Shown here in pieces: positions 8,798-17,788 of a stretch of 64,000 nucleotides of DNA (its first letter is position 1; each line of letters begins with the position of its first letter). The notes beneath the pieces were generated by a model. It saw only the letters and a program-made list of their open reading frames with translations. It ran no database searches and was not told the DNA's origin. Both the position numbers and the translations under genes were made by a program. This DNA comes from Corticicoccus populi (lineage in GTDB: Bacteria; Bacillota; Bacilli; Staphylococcales; Salinicoccaceae), in NCBI RefSeq assembly GCF_042686195.1, contig NZ_JBHUOQ010000004.1:434001-498000 (forward strand), read 5' to 3'.

Positions 8798-8825
8798 TTG
8801 AAAACGCTTTATTTCAATATAGAAT
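8798..8825 (+). promoter_or_regulatory. Promoter of the second PTS operon, overlapped by a cre site
   Basis: TTGAAA (8798-8803), a 16-base spacer and TAGAAT (8820-8825) form a sigma-A promoter. TGAAAACGCTTTAT at 8799-8812 matches the catabolite-response consensus TGWAARCGYTWNCW at 13 of 14 positions and lies across the -35 and spacer. CcpA would therefore repress the operon directly when better sugars are present. Confidence 0.65.
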
Positions 8826-8876
8826 GAAGATATAGAGAGAAGGCACAAAATTCAAAAAAAGAAAGGGGATACTAAA

Positions 8877-9302
8877 GTGAAGGACGTTGCAATTTTAGTA
8901 ATGACACACGGAGACTTTGGCAAGGCTGCAATTGAGAGTGCACAGCTGATTGTCGGCAAGCATGAAAATTACGAAACGATGTCGGTATTCGTAGTGGATC
9001 AGCTGGATGATTTGAAACAGGAGATGGAAGACAAGGCGGACAGCCTGGATACATCGAACGGTTTAATTGTTTTAACAGATATTGTCGGCGGGACACCGAC
9101 GAACCTCGCAAGCCAGCTTCTGGTCAGAGAAAATGTGGTGATTGCTGCCGGAGTGAATCTGCCGGTTTTAATCGAAGTACTGGTCAACCGTCATCAATCG
9201 GTTGATGCACTTAAAGATTTAATAGAAACAGTATATGGACAGGGACTTTCAATCAGAACAATTAAAGATTTAGAGGGGGACGACGAAGATGATTTGCTTT
9301 AG
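8877..9302 (+). CDS. PTS mannose/fructose/sorbose family IIA component (second cluster)
   Basis: This 141-residue paralogue of the IIA at 5057 has its phospho-His in VMTHGDFGKAAI and the motif DIVGGTPTNLA. GAAAGGGG at 8863-8870 precedes the GTG start. It is the first gene of the second cluster, whose order is IIA-IIB-IIC-IID-phosphatase; in the first cluster the phosphatase comes first. Its C-terminus overlaps the IIB start by 14 bases. Confidence 0.9.
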   Translation: MKDVAILVMTHGDFGKAAIESAQLIVGKHENYETMSVFVVDQLDDLKQEMEDKADSLDTSNGLIVLTDIVGGTPTNLASQLLVRENVVIAAGVNLPVLIEVLVNRHQSVDALKDLIETVYGQGLSIRTIKDLEGDDEDDLL

Positions 9303-9756
9303 CCGTATTGACGACCGTTTAATCCACGGTCAAGTCGTAACAACATGGGTTAATATGCACAGAATTGAACAGATTATTGTATTGAATGACAAAATTGCGA
9401 ATGATGATACGCAGAAAAATATTTTGAAGATGGCAGCACCTTCCGGGATCAATGTCAGAGCTTTTCCGATTAAGAAATTCGGAGAAATTATTAAAAAGAA
9501 TAAAATTACGCGCCGGACGATGCTTTTATTTACAACCAGTGAAGATGTGCTTGAAGCTGTTGAATGCGGAGTGCCCGTTGGTGATTTAAATGTAGGCGGC
9601 ATGAGATACCGTGAAGGCAGAGAGAAACTTTCAAGAGCATTATCTGTGACTCCTGATGAGAGAGAAGCATTTAAGAAAATTCTTGATCATGGTATAAACG
9701 TAACGGTTCAAATGGTACCAAATGATGAAAAAGTGGATTTGAAGGGGATGATCTAA
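9289..9756 (+). CDS. PTS mannose/fructose/sorbose family IIB component (second cluster)
   Basis: This protein of 155 residues has the active-site region RIDDRLIHGQVVTTWVN, identical to the IIB of the first cluster, and VGGMRYREGREKLSRAL further on. It accepts phosphate from IIA and phosphorylates the incoming sugar. The start ATG lies nine bases after GAGGGGG, inside the IIA reading frame. The near-identical active-site segments suggest the two clusters arose by duplication or from a common donor. Confidence 0.9.
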   Translation: MICFSRIDDRLIHGQVVTTWVNMHRIEQIIVLNDKIANDDTQKNILKMAAPSGINVRAFPIKKFGEIIKKNKITRRTMLLFTTSEDVLEAVECGVPVGDLNVGGMRYREGREKLSRALSVTPDEREAFKKILDHGINVTVQMVPNDEKVDLKGMI

Positions 9757-10533
9757 ATGTTCACTGCATTATCAGTTGCGCTTTGGGCAGGGATTTGTGC
9801 GATTGACGATTTAGGACCTCAAATGATACGGAGACCGCTCCTGATTTCTACAGTTGTCGGATTAATTATGGGTGATTTACAGACCGGATTAATCATCGGT
9901 GCAACGCTTGAAGTTATGTGGATGGGTGTCGGGAATGTCGGGGCTTATTCAGCACCGGACATCATTTCGGGTTCGGCAATTGGAACAGCGCTTGGTATTT
10001 TATCGGGTGGAACGGCAACAGCAGTAGCACTTGCCGTACCGACATCTTTACTGGCGCAGCAGCTATTGATTTTATACCGTTCAGGTATTGTTTATCTGAA
10101 TCCAATTGCTTTTAAAATCGCCGAAACAGGAGATTTCAAAAAAGTATTCAGGATTCAGTACATTCCAATGTTTCTCGCATTTCTTGTACGTGCCGTACCG
10201 ACATTTTTAGCAATTTATTTTGGTGCAGGTGCGATTGACAGAGCAGTTGCGGCACTTCCTGACTCAGTAATGGACGGGCTGACAAATGCAGGGGCAATCA
10301 TTCCGGCAGTCGGTATTGGTTTATTGATGATTATGATGATTAAAAAAGGTGAACTGTGGGTATTCCTGATCGCAGGTTTTGCGCTTGCTGTGTACCTCGA
10401 TCTGGCAATTCTTCCGATTACACTGATCGCACTGCCGCTCGCCTTCCTTTATGATTTGAGTACGAAAGGGAACGTAATGAAAGAAGAACCTAAAGAATCT
10501 AAACCTGCAGAAGAGGAGGACTATGACCTATGA
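9757..10533 (+). CDS. PTS mannose/fructose/sorbose family IIC permease (second cluster)
   Basis: This 258-residue membrane protein carries MIRRPLLISTVVGLIMGDLQ and GATLEVMWMGVGNVGAYS, aligned throughout with the IIC at 5945. It begins immediately after the IIB stop and overlaps IID by four bases (ATGA). It forms the translocation channel together with IID. Confidence 0.9.
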   Translation: MFTALSVALWAGICAIDDLGPQMIRRPLLISTVVGLIMGDLQTGLIIGATLEVMWMGVGNVGAYSAPDIISGSAIGTALGILSGGTATAVALAVPTSLLAQQLLILYRSGIVYLNPIAFKIAETGDFKKVFRIQYIPMFLAFLVRAVPTFLAIYFGAGAIDRAVAALPDSVMDGLTNAGAIIPAVGIGLLMIMMIKKGELWVFLIAGFALAVYLDLAILPITLIALPLAFLYDLSTKGNVMKEEPKESKPAEEEDYDL

Positions 10534-11378
10534 CTGAATATAACGATGTACAGGACAGCGGCTCAGTAGATGTTAAAAAGGTTAGAAAAAGTGATTTAAA
10601 CAAAGTGTTCTGGCGAATGCAGTTCATGAATATTACGAATAACTATCAGTCTATGCAGGCAATTGGATTTATGTCGAGTTTCGTTCCGGTTTTAAGCCGC
10701 TTATATGAGAATGAAACACATGAGCAGAGAGTGGAAGCCATGAAGCGCCACCTCGAGTTCTTTAACAGTCACGTGAATGCAGATGCTTTGATTCTCGGTG
10801 TTTCAGCAGCAGTTGAGGAAACAACTGATGAGGAAGAGAAAGAAACAGTGACTGCGATTAAAACAGGATTGATGGGTCCTCTTGCAGGTGTCGGTGACAG
10901 TCTGCTCAAGTTTACATGGCTGCCTATCTGCGGAAGTATCGGTGCATCACTCGCATTAAACGGCAGTGTGCTCGGACCGATTCTGATGTTTGTATTGTAC
11001 AACACTGTAAACGTCGCAACAAAATACTACGGTATTCATATCGGGTATTCACAAGGTGTCGAAATGATTAAAGGTGCCGGCGGAAATATTCTTCAAAGAA
11101 TAGCGAACATGGCGAATGTTGTCGGTTTAATGGTTATCGGGGCGCTGATTGCCACCATCGTAAATGTGAACATCGATGCCCAGATATCAGCAGGTGATAA
11201 CGTAATTGAAATCCAGGAGATGCTTGATCAGGTTATGCCTGGTTTACTCAGTCTGTTGATTACATTCTTTGTCTACAAAATATTTAAGCGTACGAACGGC
11301 AAGCATGCACCACTGTTGATACTGGGTGTAATGGTAATTGTAATCTTATTAACCATGCTTGGTGTGTTAGGAGCGTAA
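10530..11378 (+). CDS. PTS mannose/fructose/sorbose family IID component (second cluster)
   Basis: This protein of 282 residues has the IID motifs YQSMQAIGFMSSFVPVL, HLEFFNSHVNADALILG and IKTGLMGPLAGVGDSLLKFT. About 18 charged residues precede the part that aligns with the first-cluster IID. The gene is followed three bases later by the phosphatase, so the two are in one operon. Confidence 0.9.
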   Translation: MTEYNDVQDSGSVDVKKVRKSDLNKVFWRMQFMNITNNYQSMQAIGFMSSFVPVLSRLYENETHEQRVEAMKRHLEFFNSHVNADALILGVSAAVEETTDEEEKETVTAIKTGLMGPLAGVGDSLLKFTWLPICGSIGASLALNGSVLGPILMFVLYNTVNVATKYYGIHIGYSQGVEMIKGAGGNILQRIANMANVVGLMVIGALIATIVNVNIDAQISAGDNVIEIQEMLDQVMPGLLSLLITFFVYKIFKRTNGKHAPLLILGVMVIVILLTMLGVLGA

Positions 11379-11381
11379 ACA

Positions 11382-12413
11382 ATGAAAAACAGATATGAAG
11401 TAAGTCAGACGGAACCCGGTGTATTTTTATTGACAAGAAGCGGCACGGACGAAGTACAGATATATCTTAAAAAAGACAATGGTGACCATACACATTTACT
11501 CACTACAGATGAAAAAGAAGTATCTTTAAAGCTTGAAACTGACGGAAAGCGTCCGTACTTCCTCATCAAATCCGAGGACGGTGAATATACGACTGCGGAA
11601 AGAACCCTGCCGGTGGAAGGGATGAATAATTTCCGGGATATGGGCGGATATTTAACGGACGACGGAAAAAGAGTGAAGTGGGGGATGCTTTACCGGTCGG
11701 ATCATATATACAATGCAACCGAGAAGGGCCTTGAGTATGTGAACGGGCTCGGACTCCACACCATCATTGATTACAGAAGTGACAATGAAATTGCGAAGTA
11801 TCCAAATCCCGAAGTATCCGGTGATGCAAAGACATATCAATTGGATCCTTCGGCACATACTGCGGAGCTGTCGGCACAATTTTCATCATCTAAAAAGGAT
11901 GAAGATTTAAATCTGGTTAATAAAGTGATTGAGCAGAAAGAGAATAATGCCCTGACCGATCATGCGGCAGTCATTATTGAACAGTACCGTACTTTCGCCA
12001 ATAAAGAGCCTTCAAAGGAAGCATTTTCTAAAATGCTGAAGCTTGCCGCCGACCCTTCGGCACCTGCATTTCTGCAGCACTGCAGAGGCGGGAAAGACCG
12101 CACCGGTTTCGGTGCGATGCTCCTGCTCGGAATTTTAGGTGTGTCGAAAGAAGACCTGGTTGAGGATTATATGCTGACGGAAGAAAACAGACTGGAACGT
12201 AATGAATATAAAATGGCGCAGTACAGAAAACTGACCTCCGATCAGGTTGTGCTGGATCAGTTGTTTTCATTCATAGATACGCGTTCTGAGTTTTTAGAGG
12301 CCTCAATTGATACGATTGTTGAAGCATATGGTTCGATTGAAGACTATGTTGTCAGAGAACTTAATGTGACTGAAGAAGAAATCAGTTCCATGAAAAAGAT
12401 GTATTTAGTATAA
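11382..12413 (+). CDS. IphP/Tyr-phosphatase-3-type phosphatase (second PTS cluster)
   Basis: This 343-residue paralogue of the phosphatase at 3976 has the same layout: a beta-rich N-terminal domain of about 80 residues, NFRDMGGYLTDDG, TIIDYRSDNE, and the P-loop HCRGGKDRTG near residue 232 with Cys nucleophile and Arg. The C-terminal helical part (YRKLTSDQ, RSEFLEASIDTI) is also conserved between the two. There is no export signal. Two independent PTS operons each keep one copy, so the enzyme is very likely part of the uptake pathway rather than a chance neighbour. Confidence 0.86.
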   Translation: MKNRYEVSQTEPGVFLLTRSGTDEVQIYLKKDNGDHTHLLTTDEKEVSLKLETDGKRPYFLIKSEDGEYTTAERTLPVEGMNNFRDMGGYLTDDGKRVKWGMLYRSDHIYNATEKGLEYVNGLGLHTIIDYRSDNEIAKYPNPEVSGDAKTYQLDPSAHTAELSAQFSSSKKDEDLNLVNKVIEQKENNALTDHAAVIIEQYRTFANKEPSKEAFSKMLKLAADPSAPAFLQHCRGGKDRTGFGAMLLLGILGVSKEDLVEDYMLTEENRLERNEYKMAQYRKLTSDQVVLDQLFSFIDTRSEFLEASIDTIVEAYGSIEDYVVRELNVTEEEISSMKKMYLV

Positions 12414-12440
12414 TTGAATAAAATAAGGAGGATGGTGACG

Positions 12441-14384
12441 ATGAATTTGGACCTGTCGAAACGTTTAAAGTTTCTAGATGACAAACCCAGACAAAAGGCA
12501 CTGTTCCTCCTTCTTTTGCGTTCAGAACAGTATATTACAAGCCGGGATCTGGCGGCGGAGCTGAAAGTCACATCGAGAACGATTAAGAATGATATTCAAA
12601 ATCTGAAAAATGAACTGTCGCAGATAGAGATATCAGTGACTTCAAAACCGGCTCTCGGGTATAAACTTGAAGTATCGTCTACAGATCTTGAAAATCATAT
12701 CAAAGAATATTTTCAAATCTACCAGCCGACAACGATTGATAACGAATTTGATAACCGCGTACATTACATATTAAGAAGAATGCTGTCGTCGGATGTATCT
12801 GTGAAAATTGAATTTCTCCAGAATGAGCTGAATGTGGGCTATGCTTTAAATAAAGAGATGCAGAGAGTGAAAGAGCTGCTCGGGGACTATGATCTTTATC
12901 TTGTATCAAAACCGTACCACGGTATGGAGATTAAGGGCAGCAGATTTAAGAAAATCATGCTGACCATCAGGGTGTACAGGCATTTCGACAAGCATACCCG
13001 GAATGATTTTATGATTAAAAGGTATAATTCGCTGTTTTTATGTGATACTGATGAGCGGACCGGCATCAGGCAGACATTTTATAAAGAAGTGATGCAGTCG
13101 AGAATTGTGTTTTCGGATATTAATGCGGAACGCTTCATCATTTACTTAATCTATTTCAGAAACCAGGTATTAAACGGCAGCGGAAAGAATATCGATTTCG
13201 AACTGCCGGTGCTGGATTTTGATGAAAAGATGACTGATGAGTATGAATTGGTTTATAAAATTGTGCATCAGCTGAATGAGAATTTTAAGGGTTTTAACTT
13301 TGACAGAGAAATCATCCGTTTTCTGACACTGATTGCTGTCATCAGTACAGATTTATACCGTTATAAAGATTGTGTGGAAGAAAATTATGATACATTGGTT
13401 CCGCTGTCGTCGGAAATCCGCGGGTTTATACTGGCAGAACTCTCATCGTATCTTCAAATTGACGCGTTCCACAGTGCTGTATGCCATAAAGATCTTTTAA
13501 AAATCATTATTCCCATCAGTATGAAAGTGAAACTCGGGGTGTCGGACTGTGTGGATCTGGGCTATGAAAATGTCACGAATAAAGAATACCCGTTACTGCG
13601 TCATTTCATGGAAAAAATATATTATAAAGTCTACAGACAGTACGGATATAAATTCTCAAAAAGAGAGGCACATATTATATTCGGGACAGTACTGTGGATG
13701 TTGAACAGAATTGAGCTTGATCACAGGAAGCTGAGACTTGCAATCATTGCGGTAGACGGCCGACTAAGCACGCAGCAGCTGAAGTTTAATTTGAACCATC
13801 ATTTTTCGGATTATATTGAACGCATTGAGACCAAGGTGCTGTATGAACTGGACTCGGAGGACTCTGTAAAATATGATTACTACTTATGTTCAAATTACGG
13901 TAAAAATATGAACATTCAGCACAAGCCGATTTATTTTGCGAAAGAAGGCATGACGGAACTGGAATATGTAGATTCTCTGAGCCATATTTTTACGGACAGT
14001 TTTGACTACGATAAAAAACTGCCGGAGATTCATTATGAAGAAATTGATTCCAAATACCGCTTCTCAGAATTTCCGGCGGAAAAGATACTTCTGCGGGGAA
14101 TTGATTATGAGTATATTCATGTCCCGGGGGATATGAATATTCATTTTTATATTAATTTCAGAAGTGACACAGAGCAGTTTAAAATTTATTCCTACCCTGC
14201 GAACAGTGCATTAAATATGAATATCCGCGAGTGTTACATCGTCATTAATCTGAATATTGAAGGTGACAGACAGAAGCTCAGAATGTTTCTGAATGTCATA
14301 GACCACCTGTTATCAAATAAAGAGATTATAAATGATTTGTGTACATCTGAACAGAACAGTTACAGCATGCTGCTCTCAAAATAA
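12441..14384 (+). CDS. BglG/MtlR-type PTS-controlled transcriptional regulator
   Basis: This 647-residue protein opens with a helix-turn-helix (YITSRDLAAELKVTSRTIKN), followed by a second Mga/HTH-like part and two regions resembling PTS regulation domains (about residues 190-300 and 310-420). The central part contains histidines of the type phosphorylated by HPr or EII. A IIB-like part may follow near residue 440. AGGAGG at 12426-12431 lies nine bases before the ATG at 12441, so the earlier TTG at 12414 is unlikely. It follows the phosphatase gene by 27 bases and probably controls its own PTS operon from the palindrome at 8767. Confidence 0.8.
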   Translation: MNLDLSKRLKFLDDKPRQKALFLLLLRSEQYITSRDLAAELKVTSRTIKNDIQNLKNELSQIEISVTSKPALGYKLEVSSTDLENHIKEYFQIYQPTTIDNEFDNRVHYILRRMLSSDVSVKIEFLQNELNVGYALNKEMQRVKELLGDYDLYLVSKPYHGMEIKGSRFKKIMLTIRVYRHFDKHTRNDFMIKRYNSLFLCDTDERTGIRQTFYKEVMQSRIVFSDINAERFIIYLIYFRNQVLNGSGKNIDFELPVLDFDEKMTDEYELVYKIVHQLNENFKGFNFDREIIRFLTLIAVISTDLYRYKDCVEENYDTLVPLSSEIRGFILAELSSYLQIDAFHSAVCHKDLLKIIIPISMKVKLGVSDCVDLGYENVTNKEYPLLRHFMEKIYYKVYRQYGYKFSKREAHIIFGTVLWMLNRIELDHRKLRLAIIAVDGRLSTQQLKFNLNHHFSDYIERIETKVLYELDSEDSVKYDYYLCSNYGKNMNIQHKPIYFAKEGMTELEYVDSLSHIFTDSFDYDKKLPEIHYEEIDSKYRFSEFPAEKILLRGIDYEYIHVPGDMNIHFYINFRSDTEQFKIYSYPANSALNMNIRECYIVINLNIEGDRQKLRMFLNVIDHLLSNKEIINDLCTSEQNSYSMLLSK

Positions 14385-14418
14385 TCCGGGAGCACATCAA
14401 TATTCCTCAGCTCCCGGA
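14385..14418. terminator. Bidirectional terminator
   Basis: The perfect arms TCCGGGAGC and GCTCCCGGA flank a 16-base loop, with AAATTTATTT beyond. It lies between the convergent PRD regulator and the UvrA-like gene. Confidence 0.8.
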
Positions 14419-14425
14419 AATTTAT

Positions 14426-16854
14426 TTACAGATATTCTGATGTTTTTGTAGCTGAGTCTTTAAAATTTGAAATGTTCCCTGCATACACAATGGAACCGCC
14501 ATTGTCCCCGCCTCCCGGGCCGAGTTCAACAATATAATCCGCCTGTCTGATTACATCAGTGTTATGCTCGATGAAGAAAAAAGTGTTTCCTGCATCAATC
14601 AACTGATGAATTAATTCCATAAAATGAAATACATCAATTTTATGCATACCTACTGTAGGTTCATCTAATATAAACAGAACATTTCGGCCGCTCTCTTTTG
14701 AAATCACACGTGTGAGACGCAGTCTCTGCATCTCCCCGCCGGATAATGTATCTGTCGTCTGGCCGAGAGTGATATAGCCGAGATTGGTTTTTGATAGAAG
14801 CTGAAGCGGTTCTGCATTCAGCTGATGTTTATGAAAGAATTTTAATGCTTCTTCAATGGAAAAGTTTAAAACATCTGATATTGAATTTCCATCAACTTTT
14901 ACATCCAGGATTTGGCTTTTATATCTGCTGCCGAAGCAGGAGCTGCACTGCAGCTGTATATTTTCAAAAAACAGCTGATTGTTTTCAATTTCTCCAAGCC
15001 CCTGACATTCCGGACATCTCCCGCTGCCTGAATTGAATGAGAAGTCTGAAGCAGTAAATGGCGCGTTTAATTGACGGGCTTTTTTGGCAAAAAGTTTTCT
15101 AATATCATCAAAGACGTCGAGATAGGTCGCAACAATTGATCGTTTATTTCTGACCGGCCTCGTCTGGGTGATTAACGCAAGGTCTTTAAAGGGTGTCTTC
15201 CATTCTATGAAGCGGTTATCTTTTAATTGACTCTCTGCAATTTCCTTAAATAAAAGACTGGATTTTCCAGATCCGGATACGCCGGTGATGACAGAGAGAC
15301 AATGGGCAGGCAGAGACAGTGATATTTCTTTTAAATTATGTTTTTCAGCCCCGTGCACCTGTACTGCTTCAATATCAGTAGGTCTGTTACAGGATGTCCG
15401 GTGATATGAAGGAAGAAGAGAGCGGGTGAACAGTGATTCGGGATTTCCTGAAATCTCTTCGTATGTGCCTGATGATAAAATTTCTCCACCGTACATACCG
15501 GATTTCGGACCGATTTCAACGATAAAATCTGCCGACCGAATGAAGGTGTCATCGTGTTCAATGACAATCACTGTATTTTTCCTGTTTTTAATTTCTTCAA
15601 TCATCGACATTAACCCCTCAGTGTCCGAGGGGTGGAGCCCTGCAGTAGGTTCATCAAGAATAATGATTAACTCAGTCATTTTTGAATCGAGTACTGCTGC
15701 GAGTTTAATCCGTTGTGCCTCTCCACCTGACAGTGTTGAGTACTGGCGGTCTAAAGATAAGTAATCGAGGCCGAGTTTTGATATCCGTTTTGTTTTAGTC
15801 TCTATATCCAAAAGGTAATCTTTAACTAATTCTCCGGGAGTTCCGCCGGATAATTTAATCTGTTCAGCCCATTCGTAAACATACTTCAGGCTTTTTTCAG
15901 AAATATATGGAAGTGTGTATCCATGTACAGTTGCTGCACGGCTGACAGGATTTAATTTTTCTCCTGAGCAGTCCGGACATGTATCTTCTTTGACGTAGTC
16001 GGAGAGGTTGTCTGGAATACTTTTTGCTTCAGCAATTTTTATCCATATTTTTGGTTCGACACCATCATATTTTCCATCTGCCACTTTCGAAGGCAGTTTT
16101 GTTCTTTCTTCCTCAGTAATGTAGGAGGAGTGAATACCATGCCGAAACACATCAAACTGGTTATCATTGAAGTTTTCTAAAGTCATATTTTCAGGCACAG
16201 GGATGTTGAGGTGTTTCAGAAGAGCATGGAATGATTTCATTTGATAGTCTGCATAGTTTTTTGCCATATACGGACACCGCCTTCAGTAATCTGACGGTCT
16301 TTTCTGTACAGAGAGTCAGTAATTGTAAGCGACTTTCCCATTCCTTTACAGGTCGGGCACGCCCCTGCTTCAGAATTAAAAGAGAAGTGTGAGCGTGTTA
16401 GTTTTTTCATCCTGAAATCACAATCCGGACAGTACATATAGACTTTAAATTCTCCATTGATTTTTTCTGTTTCTTCTCTGCTTTCATGTGCTGAAATCAG
16501 GGAACTGCAATTCGGGCAGCGGCGCTGATGGAGTTTTTCGAATATCATTCTTAAATCTGTGTAAATATCTGTTTTTGTGCCGAGTGTGGATCTCGGATTA
16601 TGATTTCTGTCTTCCTGGTCAATCAAAATGGATGGGGAAAGATTTTTGACTTCATCTACTTTAGGTTTTGGAATTCCCTGATAGTTCATTGTTTCAAGAT
16701 ACTGTCTTTGTGATTCAATATAAATGACATCTTTCAGGAGTGTCGTTTTTCCTGACCCTGACAAGCCTGTAATTACTGTGAGTTTATTTCGGGGTATACT
16801 CACATTGATATTTTTCAAGTTTTTTTCATAAGCATTGTTAATTTCGATATTCAT
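14426..16854 (-). pseudogene. UvrA-like ABC ATPase (drug-resistance type), split by a frameshift
   Basis: Two frames encode one UvrA-family protein. The N-terminal piece (16237-16854, 205 aa) has Walker A VITGLSGSGKTTLL and zinc-finger cysteines RRCPNC and CPDC. The C-terminal piece (14426-16267) has LSGGEAQRIKLA, ILDEPTAGLHPSD, a second Walker A VITGVSGSGKSSLL, another zinc finger CPECQGLGEI and LSGGEMQRLRL. They meet at an A6 run at 16257-16262. A seventh A would join IRIW-like sequence directly to QKNYADYQMK and restore one protein of about 810 residues. UvrA paralogues of this class lack a UvrB-binding role and are linked to drug resistance. It may be broken, phase-variable, or a base-calling error. 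Confidence 0.85.
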
Positions 16855-16989
16855 CTAATCACCTCAATCCAATAGTAACAGATTGAAGCAATATTCTATT
16901 TTGAACGGTAAAAGTGTTGATATTCAGGGATTTGGGTTAGAATAAAGTGAACTAAGGACTTTAATGTTTAATATAAAGGTTGAGATCAC
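16855..16989. promoter_or_regulatory. Divergent promoter region, UvrA-like gene / tandem MerR gene
   Basis: This is 135 bases between divergent genes. MerR-type regulators usually act from such a position, so the tandem MerR protein may control the UvrA-like gene. I see no clear long-spacer MerR promoter. Confidence 0.4.
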
Positions 16990-17685
16990 TTGGAATATAC
17001 AATGAATGAAATGGTTAAATATATTGGTGTGAGTAATACCACTTTAAAAAGGTATGAGAAAAACGGTCTGATTCCCCCTGTATCTTATACACAGGGCAAG
17101 CACAGAAGATATGATGATATACATTTAAGTGCATTCAAGACGGTTAGAAAGCTGATGCAGGGGTTCGATGTTTCTGCTGTATATCAATTGATGTTTTATG
17201 CCGGAAAGAAAGAGTTTACAGAAGCGCACTGGATTATTGCATCTGCAGCTGAGGAACTCGTACAAAAGAAGAAGACGCTTGAAGTCCATAAGGATTTCAT
17301 TTTAAATTTTCCGGAAAAAACAATCAGGCAGAAAAATATGCGTATTGGAGAACTGGCGGCATATGCGGGTATTGAATCCTCGACGATAAGGTACTGGGAA
17401 GAAAGAGGATTAATAAGAAGTGAACGGGAAGCTGGCAGCGGATATCGTCTCTTTGACAAAGATGAAGTCAGGAAGACGATTATAGTATCGTTACTGAGAA
17501 AAAGTGTGTACAAAATTGAAGAGATTAAAAAGATTATGAGCACATTAGACAGTGAGAATCTCACCAGTATTAAAAATCATTATACAGCCGTCAACAGAGA
17601 ACTGGATATTCATCTTAAAAGACAGCTTGAGGGTGTTTCTCTGTACATGAAATACTGTGCTGACATCAGCAGCGGCAAATTTTAA
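16990..17685 (+). CDS. Regulator with two tandem MerR-type DNA-binding domains
   Basis: This protein of 231 residues has two winged-helix MerR domains. The first is at about 5-75 (MVKYIGVSNTTLKRYEKNGL then GKHRRYDD). The second is at about 117-185 (IGELAAYAGIESSTIRYWEE then GSGYRLFDKDEVR). A standard MerR protein has one such domain at the N-terminus and dimerises by a C-terminal coiled coil. Two in one chain suggest an intramolecular pseudo-dimer or binding to a longer site. The TTG start is nine bases after AAGG. It is divergent from the UvrA-like resistance gene, its likely target (inference). Confidence 0.82.
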   Translation: MEYTMNEMVKYIGVSNTTLKRYEKNGLIPPVSYTQGKHRRYDDIHLSAFKTVRKLMQGFDVSAVYQLMFYAGKKEFTEAHWIIASAAEELVQKKKTLEVHKDFILNFPEKTIRQKNMRIGELAAYAGIESSTIRYWEERGLIRSEREAGSGYRLFDKDEVRKTIIVSLLRKSVYKIEEIKKIMSTLDSENLTSIKNHYTAVNRELDIHLKRQLEGVSLYMKYCADISSGKF

Positions 17686-17695
17686 TCGTTCTTTG

Positions 17696-17721
17696 GTTTA
17701 GGCAGATTCATACAGGGGAAA
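17696..17721 (+). promoter_or_regulatory. Sigma-B-type promoter upstream of the VLRF1 gene
   Basis: GTTTAG, a 14-base spacer and GGGAAA fit the sigma-B pattern GWWTAW-N12-15-GGGWAW with one mismatch. It lies about 68 bases before the start at 17789. Confidence 0.55.
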
Positions 17722-17788
17722 AGTAACCAAAAGCACTTTATTTTAGAGAATACGGCGCTTTTAAATATGATTTGGAGGTATCATTCAG

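Noticed and set aside
16250..16270. Programmed -1 frameshift in the UvrA-like gene
   Set aside because: The heptamer at CAAAAAAC does not fit X XXY YYZ for the upstream frame, and no stimulatory structure is evident. A one-base indel is simpler.
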